The notes under the pieces are model-generated. The model was not told where the DNA came from. It ran no database searches and worked only from the letters and a program-made list of their open reading frames with translations. From NCBI GenBank assembly GCA_003278705.1, contig QCDR01000011.1:1-51300 (forward strand): DNA of 51,300 nt, in the 5' to 3' direction. Numbering within the stretch: position 1 is the first letter of the stretch; every line of letters starts with the position of its first letter. This stretch comes from Prochlorococcus sp. AG-355-J23 (lineage in GTDB: Bacteria; Cyanobacteriota; Cyanobacteriia; PCC-6307; Cyanobiaceae). This document shows positions 9,491 to 17,963 of the stretch, in pieces. Position numbers and translations under genes: made by a program.

Positions 9491-10376
9491 TCTTTCTATT
9501 TTTCCCACTATATGTTCTCAATCTTAAAAAAAATATTCCAATTAATCCAGAAGAAAATAGAAAAATACTTATAAATTGAGCCATTCTTATACCGCCATCA
9601 CAGAAAGGTGGAAGTCCACCAATGCATAGTGGGTCAGTTCTTAAACCTTCAATCCAGAATCGTCCAAAGCTATAACTTATTAAATAAAGACAGCTAATAA
9701 AGCCAGGCCTGAAAAAATCTGTTTTATTTTGTTTATTAAAGGTAATAATAAGGACGATGAAAATTAAAAGATTCCACAATGACTCATAGAGAAATGTAGG
9801 ATGAAAAAATTCATAATTAATAAATTCTAAAGGCCTATTTTGGATAGGTATAAGTAATTTCCAAGGCAAATTTGTAGGAACTCCAAAGGCTTCATTATTG
9901 AAAAAATTCCCCCACCTTCCTATTGATTGTCCAAGAATAATCGAGGGTATTAATATATCTATAAAGGTTTTTAAATTAATTTTTTTCGACTTACAGAAAT
10001 AGATAATAGATATTAATCCTCCAATTAGACCTCCATGGATTGCTATGCCTCCTTCCCAAACTGCAAGAAAAGAAGGTATTTGAATGATGTAATTGAATAG
10101 TTCAAAAGAAGTAAAAAAGTTCTCTCCGCTATATTGCCTCCACTCAAAAATTACGTAATAAGTTCTAGCTCCAATTATTGAAGAGATTATTAATGATGGA
10201 AGTATTTCACTAATGTACTCTGGGTTAATATTTCTTGACTTTGCAAGTTTTTTAGAGATAAATAGGCCTATTAAAACTGAAACCGAAATAAGAAGTCCGT
10301 ACCATCTTATAGTTATAAATCCTAAATTTAAAAAAGTTTCTCCTGGAGATTTTATAAAAGCTTGAAGTATAAGCAT
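9483..10376 (-). CDS. lgt: Prolipoprotein diacylglyceryl transferase
   Basis: This inner-membrane enzyme moves diacylglycerol from phosphatidylglycerol to the lipobox cysteine of preprolipoproteins, the first step of lipoprotein maturation. There are about seven hydrophobic helices; the HGGLIGG loop and the [13 protein letters not shown] signature are present, and the C-terminal GLRTDPL segment matches the family. The 297-aa length is normal. It sits 10 bases after petA on the same strand, forming a petC-petA-lgt-cobM run whose functions do not obviously match, so the order probably reflects genome compaction. Confidence 0.95.
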   Translation of the reverse strand: MLILQAFIKSPGETFLNLGFITIRWYGLLISVSVLIGLFISKKLAKSRNINPEYISEILPSLIISSIIGARTYYVIFEWRQYSGENFFTSFELFNYIIQIPSFLAVWEGGIAIHGGLIGGLISIIYFCKSKKINLKTFIDILIPSIILGQSIGRWGNFFNNEAFGVPTNLPWKLLIPIQNRPLEFINYEFFHPTFLYESLWNLLIFIVLIITFNKQNKTDFFRPGFISCLYLISYSFGRFWIEGLRTDPLCIGGLPPFCDGGIRMAQFISIFLFSSGLIGIFFLRLRTYSGKNRKNG

Positions 10377-10386
10377 TTAGAGAAAG

Positions 10387-11340
10387 TTAGATACCCTCTG
10401 CTGCTTGTACTTTTTCTACTTGTTTTTTCTTTAATACTAAAAGTATTTGTGTTAAGCCTACACCAATGAAGAATGCAATCAATCCAATAACTCTATAAGG
10501 GCTCTGTAGTACAACCTCAGCATCTAATTGCCCAAAGCCACCAACGTTGGGATCATTAGTAAGAGGGTCCCCTACATTAATTTTGTCTTGCGCTTTTACG
10601 ATAAGTTGAGGACCAACAGGCACTGCTTCAGTAGTTATTTCACCACTATCGTTTTCTATATTGACTTGATAGCTACCATCTTCAATTGTTTCTATTGAAT
10701 TTATAGTTCCTGCGGTGGAAGAAGTGAATACTACATTATTGCTCTTGTCTCCAGTTGGATATACCTGACCTCTACCTCTATTGCCTCCAATATGTAACGA
10801 GTATTTACCATAGTGATATTCTTTATTAGTTGATGGATCAGGGGAAAGTACAGGGAAAACGATTTCTTTATTGGAATCGCCAGGTAAAGGTCCGACAATA
10901 ATGATATTATCTTTCTCTTCACTGTAATTAGTGAAATAAACCCCTTCAGTCTCTTCTTTTATTTCTTCTGTCCATCTATCTTGTGGAGCAAGTTTAAAGC
11001 CATCAGGCAGCATTACAACAGCACCAACTTGTAATGGTACTTCGGAACCATCAGCCCCTATCTCTTTTAAATCATTTTTGTAGGGAATTTTGACTACAGC
11101 TTTGAAAACACTGTCTGCTCCAACAGATTGTGGAACCTCTGCAATTGTAGGCATCTGAGCTAGATGACAATTTGCGCAAACTATTTTACCTGTGGCTTCT
11201 CTTGGGGATTCGTAGTTTTGCTGAGCCCAAAATGGATAAGCAAAACTGATCTTTGGATAAAATACAATGATTGAAATAAAAAGCAGAGTACAGATAAATA
11301 AACTTGTTTTTTTCATGATTTGATTTTTAAGACCTTTCAT
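10387..11340 (-). CDS. petA: Apocytochrome f of the cytochrome b6f complex
   Basis: Cytochrome f carries the c-type haem that passes electrons from the Rieske protein to plastocyanin or cytochrome c6. A signal peptide ends at [10 protein letters not shown], so mature Tyr35 is the axial haem ligand; CANCH at 55-59 binds the haem. The large lumenal domain is followed by one C-terminal membrane anchor ([19 protein letters not shown]) and a short basic tail. I chose the ATG at 11340 (317 aa), which avoids overlap with petC; a longer frame begins at 11358. It is co-directional with petC, as in other cyanobacteria. Confidence 0.95.
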   Translation of the reverse strand: MKGLKNQIMKKTSLFICTLLFISIIVFYPKISFAYPFWAQQNYESPREATGKIVCANCHLAQMPTIAEVPQSVGADSVFKAVVKIPYKNDLKEIGADGSEVPLQVGAVVMLPDGFKLAPQDRWTEEIKEETEGVYFTNYSEEKDNIIIVGPLPGDSNKEIVFPVLSPDPSTNKEYHYGKYSLHIGGNRGRGQVYPTGDKSNNVVFTSSTAGTINSIETIEDGSYQVNIENDSGEITTEAVPVGPQLIVKAQDKINVGDPLTNDPNVGGFGQLDAEVVLQSPYRVIGLIAFFIGVGLTQILLVLKKKQVEKVQAAEGI

Positions 11341-11345
11341 TTTTT

Positions 11346-11882
11346 TTATGCCCACCATGGATTTTCATTAGTTCTAAAGTCAGTTTCTGACCATTGTTTG
11401 ACGAGTACAGCATCATCTTCAATATCTACATGAGCCAGAGCTAAAGATAAAGGCGCAGGCCCTCTTACTACCTTCCCATTAGTATCGTACTGACTACCAT
11501 GACAAGGACATATGAATTTATTAGCACCACTATCCCATGGGACAACGCAACCTAAATGAGTACAAATTGCATTTAAACCAAATTCTCCTATTTCCCCACC
11601 CTCATTAACTATTAAATAAGTTGGATCTCCCTTTAGACCCTGAACTAGACTTCGGTCTCCTGCTTGATGGGTAGCTAGCCAACCTGTCTTAGTTATTGGA
11701 TTCCCTAATTCATCTTTAGCAGAAGTTCCACCTCCACCACCGCCTGCTCTTAAAGGCATGAAATAATTCGCTACAGGATAAAGGGCTCCTAAAGCTACAC
11801 CAGTTGCAGTACCAAATGTAAGAAGATTCATAAATTGCCTTCGACCCATTGAAGGGACATCATTGGAACTTAATTGAGTCAT
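11346..11882 (-). CDS. petC: Rieske iron-sulfur protein of the cytochrome b6f complex
   Basis: The 2Fe-2S Rieske protein accepts electrons from plastoquinol. Cluster ligands are in CTHLGC (107-112) and CPCHGS (125-130). The N-terminus has a twin-arginine pair (GRRQF, 14-15) before one membrane helix, and a Gly-rich hinge ([10 protein letters not shown], near 46-54) lets the head domain move. Rieske proteins of this type use the Tat route, and tatC lies about 0.4 kb upstream on the same strand. The 123-base divergent gap to the DUF3067 gene should carry the petCA promoter. Confidence 0.96.
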   Translation of the reverse strand: MTQLSSNDVPSMGRRQFMNLLTFGTATGVALGALYPVANYFMPLRAGGGGGGTSAKDELGNPITKTGWLATHQAGDRSLVQGLKGDPTYLIVNEGGEIGEFGLNAICTHLGCVVPWDSGANKFICPCHGSQYDTNGKVVRGPAPLSLALAHVDIEDDAVLVKQWSETDFRTNENPWWA

Positions 11883-12005
11883 TCGCTACTTGGTTCTGTT
11901 ATTTATTAGTTATTATGGAGCAAATTGTTCAATTTCTGTTGCAAATAGATAGGACTTTTAATAATTTAAAGTAAAAGTTTAGGAAGTCTTAATTAATCGA
12001 TTTAA

Positions 12006-12323
12006 ATGAACCCACTGCTTGTAGATGAAGTTATACATTATTTGATTCATCGCTGGGGAAAAAAATATGATTTTAGACTCTTTAGAAGAGGAAATTTCGT
12101 GTATTTTCAAATGATGTGGGGATTTCTTGGACAGGAATCATTCCCTTTAAGTGAAGATGAATATAAAAAATCGATAGCTGATAAAATCGAGATTTTAAAT
12201 AGATGTGGATATTCAGAAGAAGTAAGGGAATGGCTAAAGAAAGTCAATGCTAAGCCAAGATTAGGTAGAGCTGTCAGCTTGCAATTAAATCTTAATGAGA
12301 AGATGAAAGAGTTTTTGACTTAA
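12006..12323 (+). CDS. DUF3067-type conserved cyanobacterial protein
   Basis: This is a 105-aa soluble protein. The beginning (NPLLVDEVIHYLIHRWGKKYDFRLFRR) and the centre (FVYFQMMWGFLGQESFPLSEDEY) match my memory of DUF3067, a family of cyanobacteria and plastids. I know no settled function and infer none from the sequence; it has no signal peptide or membrane segment. Its last 32 bases overlap the 3' end of tatC on the opposite strand, the largest convergent overlap in the window. Confidence 0.78.
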   Translation: MNPLLVDEVIHYLIHRWGKKYDFRLFRRGNFVYFQMMWGFLGQESFPLSEDEYKKSIADKIEILNRCGYSEEVREWLKKVNAKPRLGRAVSLQLNLNEKMKEFLT

Positions 12324-13050
12324 GATTTTCTGATAAGTAAGTTAATCCAGTACCTACAAAAAATAAAAATACAATCGATATAGATAGCAATGACATAGTC
12401 AATGGGTCCGTTGAAGGGGTGATCACTGCAGATAATATTGCTGAGGAAATTACCACTATCTTCCAATTCGAAATCATTTTTTCTGTTGTTATTATTCCAA
12501 GAGATCCAAGAATAAATTGTAATACTGGCAATTGAAAAGCTATTGCAGTGCTTGACATTAATAGCAGAACAAAATCGAAATATCTTTCTATAGACCAAGT
12601 TGGTTCAACAATATCAGCACCAAAACTAATGAAGAAATTTATTGCTGCAGGGACTAATATCCACCATGAAAAAATTAATCCTAAAAAAAACAGAAGACCT
12701 GAACCAAAAACTGCCGGCAAGATAAGGCTTTTTTCTTGTTTTGTTAAACCAGGAGAAATGAATAATATTATTTGATAAAAAATATAAGGCATAGAAACTA
12801 TAAATCCGCTGTAACCTGCAACTTTAATAGCGACAAATAGAAACTCTCCTGGAGCAAGTTGTAGTAAATGAATATCACCAGCTGGGATTTCTAAAAAAGA
12901 TATTAATGGCTTTATGATGAGAAAACTAAAGAATATTGAAATAAGTATTGAGTAAATTGAGTTTAGTATCCTCTGACGTAGCTCCTCTAAATGATCACTA
13001 AAAGTCATCATATCTGATGATTTATTTTCACTTTGACCTGTACCTCTCAT
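12292..13050 (-). CDS. tatC: Twin-arginine translocase subunit TatC
   Basis: TatC is the signal-binding core of the Tat pathway, which moves folded proteins, including the Rieske protein, across the thylakoid or plasma membrane. The N-terminal motif DHLEELRQRI is typical, followed by six hydrophobic helices and the family features LLQLAPGEFLFVAIKV and SAVITPSTDPLTM. The 252-aa length is normal. The first 15 residues before MMTFSDHLEEL are variable, so a start at the internal Met pair is possible. No tatA/B is nearby. Confidence 0.94.
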   Translation of the reverse strand: MRGTGQSENKSSDMMTFSDHLEELRQRILNSIYSILISIFFSFLIIKPLISFLEIPAGDIHLLQLAPGEFLFVAIKVAGYSGFIVSMPYIFYQIILFISPGLTKQEKSLILPAVFGSGLLFFLGLIFSWWILVPAAINFFISFGADIVEPTWSIERYFDFVLLLMSSTAIAFQLPVLQFILGSLGIITTEKMISNWKIVVISSAILSAVITPSTDPLTMSLLSISIVFLFFVGTGLTYLSENLKSKTLSSSH

Positions 13051-13127
13051 TATTTGATAAAGATTTTGTAAGAAAAAGGTTTAAAACTATTAATGTCAAA
13101 GTCCAATTTATTTTTCGATAAACTTAA

Positions 13128-13388
13128 TTATTTGCTTAATTTGGGATTAGTGGGATCTGGTAATAAGAAAGGAGGGGCATCATTCAAAGATGATTCTCCA
13201 TAAGTTTCATATTCTCTATATCCACCCATTTTCCCATTTGTTTTCATTAGAGCGCTTACGAAGGCAAGTAGCAAGAAAACAGTAGGAGCTCCAATTATTA
13301 ATGCTGCACCAAATAGATATCCCACAATAAATTCTGGAAAACTATGATTTCCTAAAAATTCATGAGTGCCCAAAAGAAAATCAAACAT
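13128..13388 (-). CDS. Small single-helix membrane protein, 86 aa, unknown
   Basis: I do not recognise a named family with confidence. Residues about 18-48 form a long hydrophobic segment with Gly-Ala-rich packing (GYLFGAALIIGAPTVFLLLAFVSALM). The rest is a polar tail with several Tyr and Pro residues (GGYREYETYGE, then PPFLLPDPTNPKL). This is reminiscent of small thylakoid subunits. It lies between the NFACT gene and tatC on the same strand. A role in a photosynthetic or respiratory complex is only a guess. Confidence 0.7.
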   Translation of the reverse strand: MFDFLLGTHEFLGNHSFPEFIVGYLFGAALIIGAPTVFLLLAFVSALMKTNGKMGGYREYETYGESSLNDAPPFLLPDPTNPKLSK

Positions 13389-13417
13389 TTAGATTTAAAA
13401 ATTTTTTTTATTATAAA

Positions 13418-15142
13418 CTAAATTACTGTTTTAAGATTTTTTTTAATGTAATCTTCTCCTCTTGTAGGATTTCCCCAAATAATTTCCCCATTCTTAAAAG
13501 AAACACAACCCGGTCCTCCTTTTTTGATTTTTTGTAAATCTTTAATTTTTACTAAATTAATTGGCACTTTAATGTTTCTTTTTGCCTTACTAAATAAAGC
13601 AGCTAAATCTGCAGCTATTTGAAGATCCTGTTCAGATGCTGCTTGAGATGAAGACTTCAAAACTACATGGCTGCCTGGTGATTCCTGTGCATGAAACCAT
13701 AAATCGCCTTTTTTTGAAAACTTAAAGCTTATTAAGTCATTTTGCCTCATATTTCTCCCTACCTGAAGTTTCAATCCTGTGGGAGTGTCAACTTGAATTG
13801 GTGAAGATTGTATCTCATATGCACTTTTTTGATCTTCTCTTTGCCTCTTGATATTGATATTAAACTCGTAACAAATTTCTTCCATAATTTCTTCTAGTAG
13901 TTTGATTTTCATAAAAAGTTTTTCATGATTTAAAGAATTTAGATTTTCCAGAAGAGTAGTGAATTCTTCTAATCTTTCAAGATTTGTTTTGTAAATACTT
14001 AATCTTTCTTTTATCAATTCTCTAGATCTCTTAAGTTTTTTTGACTTTTTATATAGTTTTTGTCCCTTAATAATATTTCGTTTTGTAATTTCATTTGAGC
14101 TGAATATAGTATCAGCTTTTTCTTTATATAACTCATAATTCTCTGATTTTTTCAGAAGATCATATTGAATATTTAAATTCTTTTTCTCAGTATTGGTCTG
14201 TTTAAAAATTATCCCTTCAATTTTCTTTTCCAATAATTCAACTTTTTTTTGTTTCAGATAATAATCATAATAATTCTCTAAACTGGTGCATAAATTTATT
14301 TTATTTTCGCAATTAATTTCTTTATCGAAAAACCAAACGCAATAAAAATCATTGTTAAATGTAGAAAACTTAAAATTATTGTTTTTAAACCTATTTATCC
14401 AAATCTTCCAATTTTTAAATATCTCCTTTAAGTCCGAATCGCTAATGAAATCAATATTTTTTTCCATTATTTGCGGATTGCCAGTTTTGCTAATAACCTC
14501 TAATTGTTTTGTGAGGATAGGGCTTACTCCTTGATAGGTATTTATTAAACAGTATTTCAAAGACTCAGGTACTATTGAAATTGAGTTTTTCCATGATTGA
14601 AAAGACTCATCTTCTCTAGGTTGTTTTTTGAGATTAACTGGAGGGTCAGAATAAATTGACCCTGTTGAAATTGTTCTAAAACTAGATTGACTTGATTTAA
14701 TTTGTTTACCAACGGCAATTATTTTTTGTTTATTATCCAAATAAAAAATATTGCTATGTTTTCCCATTAATTCAAAAATTAAATATTTATTAATTTCATC
14801 TCCAGGTTTTTTCGCAAAACTAAATTTTATAACTCTCTCGAAATCATCTTGATCAATCGAAATTAAAGCCATATACTTTAATCCATATCTTATTTGTTTA
14901 GAAAGTGTGCTTTCTCTCCCAATCTTTTCTGGCTTATTTATCTTTAGTATTCTAGGAGAGTCTCCATTCCATGAAACTTCTAACCATGTTTGAGAATCAA
15001 CTCCTCTGAAACATAGTTGAATTGTATTAGGCTCTGGTTGTTGGGCAGTTTCAAACTTTGTAGGTAAGATATTTCTTGTCAAATAATGCAAGACAGATCT
15101 AATAGATGTAATGTCCATTATCTGTGGAACACCTTTTTGCAT
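13418..15142 (-). CDS. rqcH: NFACT / RqcH-like ribosome quality control protein
   Basis: The protein has 574 aa and the NFACT layout: an N-terminal domain (from MDITSIRSVLHYLTRNIL), a central Lys/Glu-rich coiled coil (about 290-430) and a C-terminal NFACT-R domain with GDLWFHAQESPGSHVVLKSS. Bacterial RqcH binds peptidyl-tRNA on split large ribosomal subunits and adds alanine tails that mark stalled products for degradation. Older annotation calls the family fibronectin-binding, which is unlikely in a photoautotroph. The frame opens at 15142 with an AAGGA nearby; the family-like beginning is at the ATG 24 bases later. Confidence 0.87.
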   Translation of the reverse strand: MQKGVPQIMDITSIRSVLHYLTRNILPTKFETAQQPEPNTIQLCFRGVDSQTWLEVSWNGDSPRILKINKPEKIGRESTLSKQIRYGLKYMALISIDQDDFERVIKFSFAKKPGDEINKYLIFELMGKHSNIFYLDNKQKIIAVGKQIKSSQSSFRTISTGSIYSDPPVNLKKQPREDESFQSWKNSISIVPESLKYCLINTYQGVSPILTKQLEVISKTGNPQIMEKNIDFISDSDLKEIFKNWKIWINRFKNNNFKFSTFNNDFYCVWFFDKEINCENKINLCTSLENYYDYYLKQKKVELLEKKIEGIIFKQTNTEKKNLNIQYDLLKKSENYELYKEKADTIFSSNEITKRNIIKGQKLYKKSKKLKRSRELIKERLSIYKTNLERLEEFTTLLENLNSLNHEKLFMKIKLLEEIMEEICYEFNINIKRQREDQKSAYEIQSSPIQVDTPTGLKLQVGRNMRQNDLISFKFSKKGDLWFHAQESPGSHVVLKSSSQAASEQDLQIAADLAALFSKAKRNIKVPINLVKIKDLQKIKKGGPGCVSFKNGEIIWGNPTRGEDYIKKNLKTVI

Positions 15143-15191
15143 TATTCCTTCTTAATTCACAAGATGTTTATTTTACTGTAAAAAATTTAAT

Positions 15192-15746
15192 ATGAAAAAT
15201 CAAAAAAAACTTATTATCCTTACTGGACCCAGCGGGGTAGGTAAAGGAACAGTTGTTAAAGAAATATTAGGTAAAGAAAAAAATTTTTGGCTTTCAATAT
15301 CTGCAACTACTCGAGAACCTAGAGAGGGAGAGAAGGAAGGAGAAAATTACTACTTTTTGAATCAAGAAAAGTTTAAAGAAATGATTGAACAAAACCTGTT
15401 GCTTGAATGGGCTCAATTCGCTGGAAACTACTATGGAACTCCTTTGTCTTCCGTTAATGAGAAAATTAAAAAGGGATTTACTGTACTACTTGAAATTGAA
15501 GTAGAGGGTGCAAGGCAAATTAAAAATAAGTTTCCTAATTCACTGTCAATATTTTTACTTCCTCCCGATAAAGAAGAGTTAGAGAGAAGAATAAGAAATA
15601 GAGGTACAGAAAAAGAAGAGGCAATTAAAAAAAGACTCTCAAGGGCTAATTATGAGATTTCAGTATCAAATCAATTTGATCTTACATTAACAAATTACAA
15701 TGTTGATGAAACAGCAAAAAAAATAATCAAGTTCATAAAAACTTGA
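15192..15746 (+). CDS. gmk: Guanylate kinase
   Basis: This enzyme phosphorylates GMP to GDP with ATP. The P-loop GPSGVGKGT is at residues 12-20, the GMP-binding block SISATTREPREGEKEGENYY near 45, and the lid arginines (RRIRNRGTE) near 135. The 184-aa length is normal. It diverges from the NFACT gene across only 49 bases. Its stop codon lies within the right arm of a strong hairpin shared with the psaJ end. Confidence 0.95.
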   Translation: MKNQKKLIILTGPSGVGKGTVVKEILGKEKNFWLSISATTREPREGEKEGENYYFLNQEKFKEMIEQNLLLEWAQFAGNYYGTPLSSVNEKIKKGFTVLLEIEVEGARQIKNKFPNSLSIFLLPPDKEELERRIRNRGTEKEEAIKKRLSRANYEISVSNQFDLTLTNYNVDETAKKIIKFIKT

Positions 15747-15753
15747 TTATTTT
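15720..15753. terminator. Bidirectional intrinsic terminator between gmk and psaJ
   Basis: A perfect 14-bp inverted repeat (AAAATAATCAAGTT / AACTTGATTATTTT) encloses a 6-base loop, CATAAA. For the minus-strand psaF-psaJ transcript the stem runs on into a long T tract (A8 on the plus strand), a canonical Rho-independent terminator. The stem overlaps the last gmk codons and its TGA, so one element probably ends both transcripts. Confidence 0.85.
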
Positions 15754-15760
15754 CTCTTTA

Positions 15761-15895
15761 TCAACTCATTGGATGGAATAATAAATCTGGGAAAAACCTA
15801 TTAAATTCAATAATTATTCCAGCTGTAAGGCTTAGCCAAATAGCTGCTACCACTGGAGCAGATCTGACAAATTTTGTGTTTAGAATTTTGAACAT
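15761..15895 (-). CDS. psaJ: Photosystem I subunit IX
   Basis: This small gene encodes 44 aa: [18 protein letters not shown], then a hydrophobic helix ([14 protein letters not shown]) and the ending [13 protein letters not shown]. This is the typical PsaJ pattern of a short basic start, one membrane helix and a conserved RF(F)PDLL-F end. PsaJ sits at the periphery of photosystem I next to PsaF and stabilises it. It follows psaF by 24 bases on the same strand, the usual cyanobacterial psaFJ order, and ends just before a strong terminator. Confidence 0.96.
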   Translation of the reverse strand: MFKILNTKFVRSAPVVAAIWLSLTAGIIIEFNRFFPDLLFHPMS

Positions 15896-15919
15896 TTTTT
15901 TATGAAAGTTTAAAGGTGT

Positions 15920-16483
15920 TTAGCGAGGACCATTAAGTGTAATATTGTTATCTTTCTCTCTTAAATCACCATTTCTACCTTGTTTGTTAGCAAGAAGAGG
16001 CCACTGCGCTCCTTTTACAAGACATTTTCTCGCTAAGTCTAGGTCAATAATGATCTCAAGATCTGCTGGATTCTTAGTCTTTTTTGATTCAATTAGATAC
16101 TCTCTTCCTGACCAACCTATAATTCCAGCAATGTAAATGAACAATACTCCGGGAATAAGTAAATCTCCTTCATGACCTCTATTTAAAAGTGCTCCCCAAG
16201 GCTCAAGAGGCGGTCCAATTATTAGATGTGGAAGGCCATCATCTCCGCATGATGCTTTCCCGTATCTTTCAAATCTTGCGATGTCTTTTTGAGTAGTGGC
16301 AGAATTTGCTCTTTCAATAAATTTAGGATTTTCAGAGCATTTTGTGAGGGCTGAAGCAGTATATTCTGTGCTAGCTCTATCTGCGTTTAAGGCAGGCCCA
16401 TTTGCAGCTAGAGCAATTGGAGTAATTCCTAGGAACAGGAAAACTGAGGTTATGATTGAAAAAAAGAATTTCATAAGTTGCAA
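15920..16483 (-). CDS. psaF: Photosystem I reaction centre subunit III
   Basis: PsaF lies on the lumenal side of photosystem I, near the plastocyanin/cytochrome c6 docking site. The 187-aa precursor has a signal peptide ending near ALA|ANG (residue 26), a lumenal domain with paired Cys (SALTKCSENPKF and YGKASCGDDGLPHLI), a hydrophobic helix (LIPGVLFIYIAGIIGWSGREYL) and a C-terminal amphipathic part. The lumenal helix lacks the strong Lys cluster of plant PsaF, as expected for cyanobacteria. It is divergent from tsaD by 65 bases. Confidence 0.97.
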   Translation of the reverse strand: MQLMKFFFSIITSVFLFLGITPIALAANGPALNADRASTEYTASALTKCSENPKFIERANSATTQKDIARFERYGKASCGDDGLPHLIIGPPLEPWGALLNRGHEGDLLIPGVLFIYIAGIIGWSGREYLIESKKTKNPADLEIIIDLDLARKCLVKGAQWPLLANKQGRNGDLREKDNNITLNGPR

Positions 16484-16548
16484 TCTTTAATTCCTTATAG
16501 TGTGTTAAGTAAGAAATTAATATTAAAATAGAACAAGTTGAATCAAAA

Positions 16549-17619
16549 ATGCATAAAGTTTTAGCTATTGAAACAAGTTGTGATGAGACATCTGTCTCAA
16601 TAGTTTCTAATATTGGCGATACTTTCAGAATACATTCAAATATAATAGCTTCTCAAATCGAAGATCATTCAAAATGGGGAGGAGTTGTGCCTGAACTTGC
16701 AGCTAGAAAGCATTTAGAATTATTACCTTTGGTTTTAGATGAGGCTTTAGAAGAATCAAAAATCAAAATTGAGGAAGTTGATTATATTGCTTCAACTGTA
16801 GCTCCTGGATTAGTTGGTTGTTTACGAGTTGGCTCTATAACTGCAAGATCACTTTGCATGTTATATTCGAAACCTTTTTTGGGAATTCATCATTTGGAGG
16901 GACATTTATCTTCAATTCTATTTTCAGAAAACTATCCAAAGAAATCTTTTCTTACATTACTTGTTAGCGGCGGGCATACTGAATTGATAAAGGTTGATGA
17001 TAGAAGGGGGATGCAAAGACTCGGGAAAAGTTTTGATGATGCTGCTGGAGAAGCCTTTGATAAAGTTGGTAGACTATTAGGTCTTAGTTATCCAGGAGGA
17101 CCGGCAATCGAAAAGATTGCTAAAAATGGGGACCCAATGAAATTTAATTTACCAAAATGTAAGATCTCTGATAAAAAAGGTGGATTTCTTAAATATGATT
17201 TCTCTTTTAGTGGTCTAAAAACTGCAGTATTAAGATTAGTTGAGAGAATAAATTTGGATGGGAAGACCGTTCCAATCCCAGATATTGCTGCAAGTTTTGA
17301 GAGAGTAGTGGCAGAGGTCTTGGTAGAGAGAACAATAAAATGCGCAGAAGATCATAGCTTGGATAATGTTGTTGTGGTTGGGGGAGTGGCTGCTAACAAT
17401 ACATTAAGAAAAATGATGATTAGTGAAGCTACTAAAAAATCTATTAAAGTTCATTTAGCTCCTCTTGATCTTTGTACAGATAATGCGGCAATGATTGGAG
17501 CGGCGGCGTTGTTCAGAATTAAATTTAAGGATCATTTAAGTTCCCTTAAATTAGGTGTCGCAGGAAGACTATCAATTGAACAAGCAAATACCCTTTATGA
17601 AGAAAACCCTCCTTTCTAA
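16549..17619 (+). CDS. tsaD: tRNA N6-adenosine threonylcarbamoyltransferase
   Basis: TsaD transfers the threonylcarbamoyl group to A37 of ANN-decoding tRNAs (t6A), using the product of TsaC and partners TsaB and TsaE. The opening AIETSCDETSVSIV, the metal-binding histidines in HHLEGHL (114-120), SGGHTEL near 138 and the late CTDNAAMIGAAA are all intact. The 356-aa length is normal. Its TAA is only five bases ahead of the small hli gene, so the two are likely transcribed together. Confidence 0.96.
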   Translation: MHKVLAIETSCDETSVSIVSNIGDTFRIHSNIIASQIEDHSKWGGVVPELAARKHLELLPLVLDEALEESKIKIEEVDYIASTVAPGLVGCLRVGSITARSLCMLYSKPFLGIHHLEGHLSSILFSENYPKKSFLTLLVSGGHTELIKVDDRRGMQRLGKSFDDAAGEAFDKVGRLLGLSYPGGPAIEKIAKNGDPMKFNLPKCKISDKKGGFLKYDFSFSGLKTAVLRLVERINLDGKTVPIPDIAASFERVVAEVLVERTIKCAEDHSLDNVVVVGGVAANNTLRKMMISEATKKSIKVHLAPLDLCTDNAAMIGAAALFRIKFKDHLSSLKLGVAGRLSIEQANTLYEENPPF

Positions 17620-17624
17620 TTTCA

Positions 17625-17801
17625 ATGAACAAACAACCTAAAATCGAGATTAAAGAGACAAAAAACTTCGTTGATAAAAAGGAACTGAATTTGTGGAAAA
17701 GAGGTTTTACCCCTCAAGCTGAAATATGGAATGGAAGAATGGCAACTGTTGGTATAGGAATTATTTTTATAATTATTGCTTTAATAAGCCAATTTTCTTA
17801 A
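17625..17801 (+). CDS. hli: High-light-inducible protein, one-helix chlorophyll-binding family
   Basis: The gene encodes 58 aa. After a polar N-terminus comes WKRGFTPQAEIWNGRMATVG, the chlorophyll-binding motif of the ELIP/CAB/HLIP family (A-E-x-x-N-G-R-x-A), leading into one membrane helix and a short end, SQFS. HLIPs bind pigment and protect photosystems during light stress; Prochlorococcus carries many. This copy follows tsaD by five bases and is a longer-N-terminus type rather than the minimal tandem type. It may share the tsaD promoter or have an internal one; none is obvious. Confidence 0.93.
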   Translation: MNKQPKIEIKETKNFVDKKELNLWKRGFTPQAEIWNGRMATVGIGIIFIIIALISQFS

Positions 17802-17963
17802 TAGAAATAAAATTAATTTTCTTAAAAGTAGTTTTGAAAGAATTTTTAAAATTACTCTCATGCAGCCGATGAATTAAATTAAAAAGTATTGTATTTATTG
17901 GACTTGAGATAAGATTATTGATTTAATCAAAATAATGAATATTTTTATTATTTATAATTTTAT

